In this document: piece after piece, positions 62,615-64,000 of the stretch | How positions within the stretch are numbered: the stretch's first letter is position 1 | Layout: each line of letters starts with the position of its first letter | Origin: Cyclobacterium jeungdonense | GTDB lineage: Bacteria; Bacteroidota; Bacteroidia; Cytophagales; Cyclobacteriaceae | DNA length: 64,000 nt | Reading direction: 5' to 3' | Assembly (NCBI RefSeq): GCF_010994275.1 | Contig: NZ_WMCD01000003.1 | Coordinates: 1-64,000, forward strand | Program-made: the position numbers and the translations under genes | Notes under the pieces: generated by a model | Told to the model about the DNA's origin: nothing | What the model saw: only the letters and a program-made list of their open reading frames with translations | The model's database searches: none

Positions 62615-63847
62615 TTAAACTTTTGCGATACGTAACTCTTCGACAATTCTTTTGGCCACAATTTTCTCTTCTTTAGGTCGGAGCATGAAGACGGTCATGC
62701 TGATGGCTTGATCGCCCCCACTAATGACTTCTATCGAAGGTTCCCCTAGGCGTAATTTTTCCTGCATTTGTTCACGGGTAAGTTGAATGGAATCGTCCCA
62801 GGAAATTTTGAGATAGGGGGTGTGGTTGGCAATGGGAGGTACCGAAACATCGGTAGTCACACCATCAATTTTTTCAACCTCTCCCGCTACATAGGCTACT
62901 TTTTCTTCCCACTCTTTCCATTCCTTGTCATGGTCTTTTTTAATGTATTCGTCCAGCGCTACGTACATGCCAAGGATCTCCTCCTTATTCACTTTCATGC
63001 CCCTGCCTATGGTTCCTCCGCGAGGTGGAGCGCTCAAACGAGCAGCTTCAATGAGGTCTTTTCTTCCCATAAGAATACCGGCACTTTGCGGTCCTTTGAT
63101 GGCCTTTCCCCCCGATACGCATACCAGGTCAAAACCCATATCATTGTATTTCCACAGATTTTCTACCGGGGGTACATCCGCTGCCATGTCAATCATGGTT
63201 GGGATGCCGTGTTTTTTACCCAGGGCGACCCATTCTTCATGGTTGATTTTACCATCTGGTGCCTGGTAATTCAGAAACCACATCATTGCCGTTTTGTCAT
63301 TTACCGCCCGGTCTACCTCTGCAGCGGTTTCCACTTCTACCACTTTCACGCCGGTATTCGTAATGGCATGAACGTAACCTACATTGTGAGATTTTTGTAC
63401 GATGACTTCAGATTTCATCCCCTCCAGGTTAGGAAGTTGCCTGATTTTATCCCGGTCTTTTCCGGTCAATACTCCTGCTGTACCCAACACCATGGCAGAC
63501 CAGCATCCTGCTGTAACCGTCGCCGCTTCTGCATGGCAAAGTGCGGCAATCCTCTCACCCACTTTGTCTTGTACCTCGTCCAGCATCACATAATGCCGGG
63601 ATGCGTAGTTAATGGCTTCCATAACCTCTTTTGGCATCAGGGAGGCAGTCATGGCCGTATAAGTGCCAGCTGCGTTTACGAAACTTCGTAATCCCAACTC
63701 CTGGACCAGGTTCCTTTTCGGAGCTACTTCGGTATTGGCTGCCATGGCACTGGATACTGAAATGCCGCTGCCCATGAGGCCTCCTACCAGAGGAAGTGCT
63801 CCCAGTCTTTTTAATAATTTTCGTCTGCTTAACATGTTCTTTTTCAT
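62615..63847 (-). CDS. Tat-exported SelA-like PLP enzyme (cassette B)
   Basis: 410-residue fold-type I PLP enzyme with a twin-arginine signal (LSRRKLLKRLGALPLVGGLM). PLP sites: Asp220 in PTMIDMAADV and Lys248 in VSGGKAIKGPQSAG. It belongs to the SelA/DgaE-like branch and lacks the extra C-terminal domain of the 36340 paralog. Tat export fits a cofactor that must be loaded in the cytoplasm. It lies between the RidA gene and the amidohydrolase in transcription order RidA, PLP enzyme, amidohydrolase. Confidence 0.9.
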   Translation of the reverse strand: MKKNMLSRRKLLKRLGALPLVGGLMGSGISVSSAMAANTEVAPKRNLVQELGLRSFVNAAGTYTAMTASLMPKEVMEAINYASRHYVMLDEVQDKVGERIAALCHAEAATVTAGCWSAMVLGTAGVLTGKDRDKIRQLPNLEGMKSEVIVQKSHNVGYVHAITNTGVKVVEVETAAEVDRAVNDKTAMMWFLNYQAPDGKINHEEWVALGKKHGIPTMIDMAADVPPVENLWKYNDMGFDLVCVSGGKAIKGPQSAGILMGRKDLIEAARLSAPPRGGTIGRGMKVNKEEILGMYVALDEYIKKDHDKEWKEWEEKVAYVAGEVEKIDGVTTDVSVPPIANHTPYLKISWDDSIQLTREQMQEKLRLGEPSIEVISGGDQAISMTVFMLRPKEEKIVAKRIVEELRIAKV

Positions 63848-63894
63848 TTAATGATGTTTTGGACTGATTCTGATTGGGTCCAAAACCGAATATT

Positions 63895-64000
63895 CTAATC
63901 TTCTATTTCTACTATCATCTCTATCTCAATGGCGATGTTGCTGGGAAGAGAGCCCATTCCTACTGCAGATCGGGCATGCTTGCCTTTCTCACCAAAAACT
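63895..64000 (-). CDS. RidA-family protein, C-terminal part (runs off the window)
   Basis: Only the last 35 codons are present: the frame reads VFGEKGKHARSAVGMGSLPS and ends EMIVEIED with stop at 63895. It matches the end of the cassette A RidA almost position for position, including the catalytic-Arg block. The 5' part lies beyond the right edge, so an export signal cannot be checked. Confidence 0.9.
   Translation of the reverse strand, partial: VFGEKGKHARSAVGMGSLPSNIAIEIEMIVEIED

Noticed and set aside
1..64000. CRISPR arrays, rRNA, tRNA and intact insertion sequences
   Set aside because: I looked for regular direct repeats, tRNA-type cloverleafs and transposase frames and saw none; a tRNA search program could still find one I missed.

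Overview
The window comes from a member of the Bacteroidota, most likely a Cytophagales (Cyclobacteriaceae-like) heterotroph. The basis is a SusC/SusD pair, many short lipoproteins and Tat-exported enzymes, a giant lamin-tail-domain surface protein, sialate O-acetylesterase and FG-GAP/ASPIC proteins, TAnnTTTG-type -7 boxes and the lack of Shine-Dalgarno sequences. I found no rRNA, tRNA, CRISPR array or intact insertion sequence.

0-22 kb is mostly core genome. It holds a small heat-shock protein, a TRAP transporter operon (dctP-dctQ-dctM) downstream of the 1754-residue surface protein, asd, a THUMP-like methyltransferase, a truncated HNH-family gene in AT-rich DNA, an exported sugar isomerase-like protein, the rimP-nusA-infB operon, cysS, an M28 glutaminyl-cyclase-like lipoprotein and galK. 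22.4-30.6 kb is a sparse, AT-richer accessory stretch. It has a frameshifted beta-propeller gene, a polysaccharide deacetylase, a tyrosinase followed by a mono-heme lipoprotein, decayed reading frames and three REP-like hairpins.

30.6-36.3 kb carries a sialate O-acetylesterase, an AEP transaminase (phnW) and a two-gene ergothioneine operon (egtB-egtD). From 35.7 kb to the right edge the window is dominated by one catabolic theme. Two paralogous minus-strand cassettes each encode an exported amidohydrolase (two in the first cassette), an exported SelA-like PLP enzyme and a RidA protein. Between them lie an Nramp-like transporter without the metal motif, a sugar-dehydrogenase-like cytochrome c lipoprotein, SusC/SusD with an FG-GAP/ASPIC lipoprotein, a RidA plus bile-acid-type symporter pair and an SMP-30-like lipoprotein. 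A four-gene sensory cluster with two DHp proteins lacking kinase domains follows.

Inferred logic: SusC/SusD imports a substrate into the periplasm; the amidohydrolase releases an amino compound by removing an acyl or ring group; the PLP enzyme eliminates from it; RidA hydrolyses the resulting enamine/imine; and the inner-membrane carriers take up the oxo-acid. Having the whole chain outside the cytoplasm is the most unusual feature of the window. The other notable one is a family of intergenic repeats that ends exactly at the start codons of minus-strand genes and is bounded by ATGAAA-like direct repeats.
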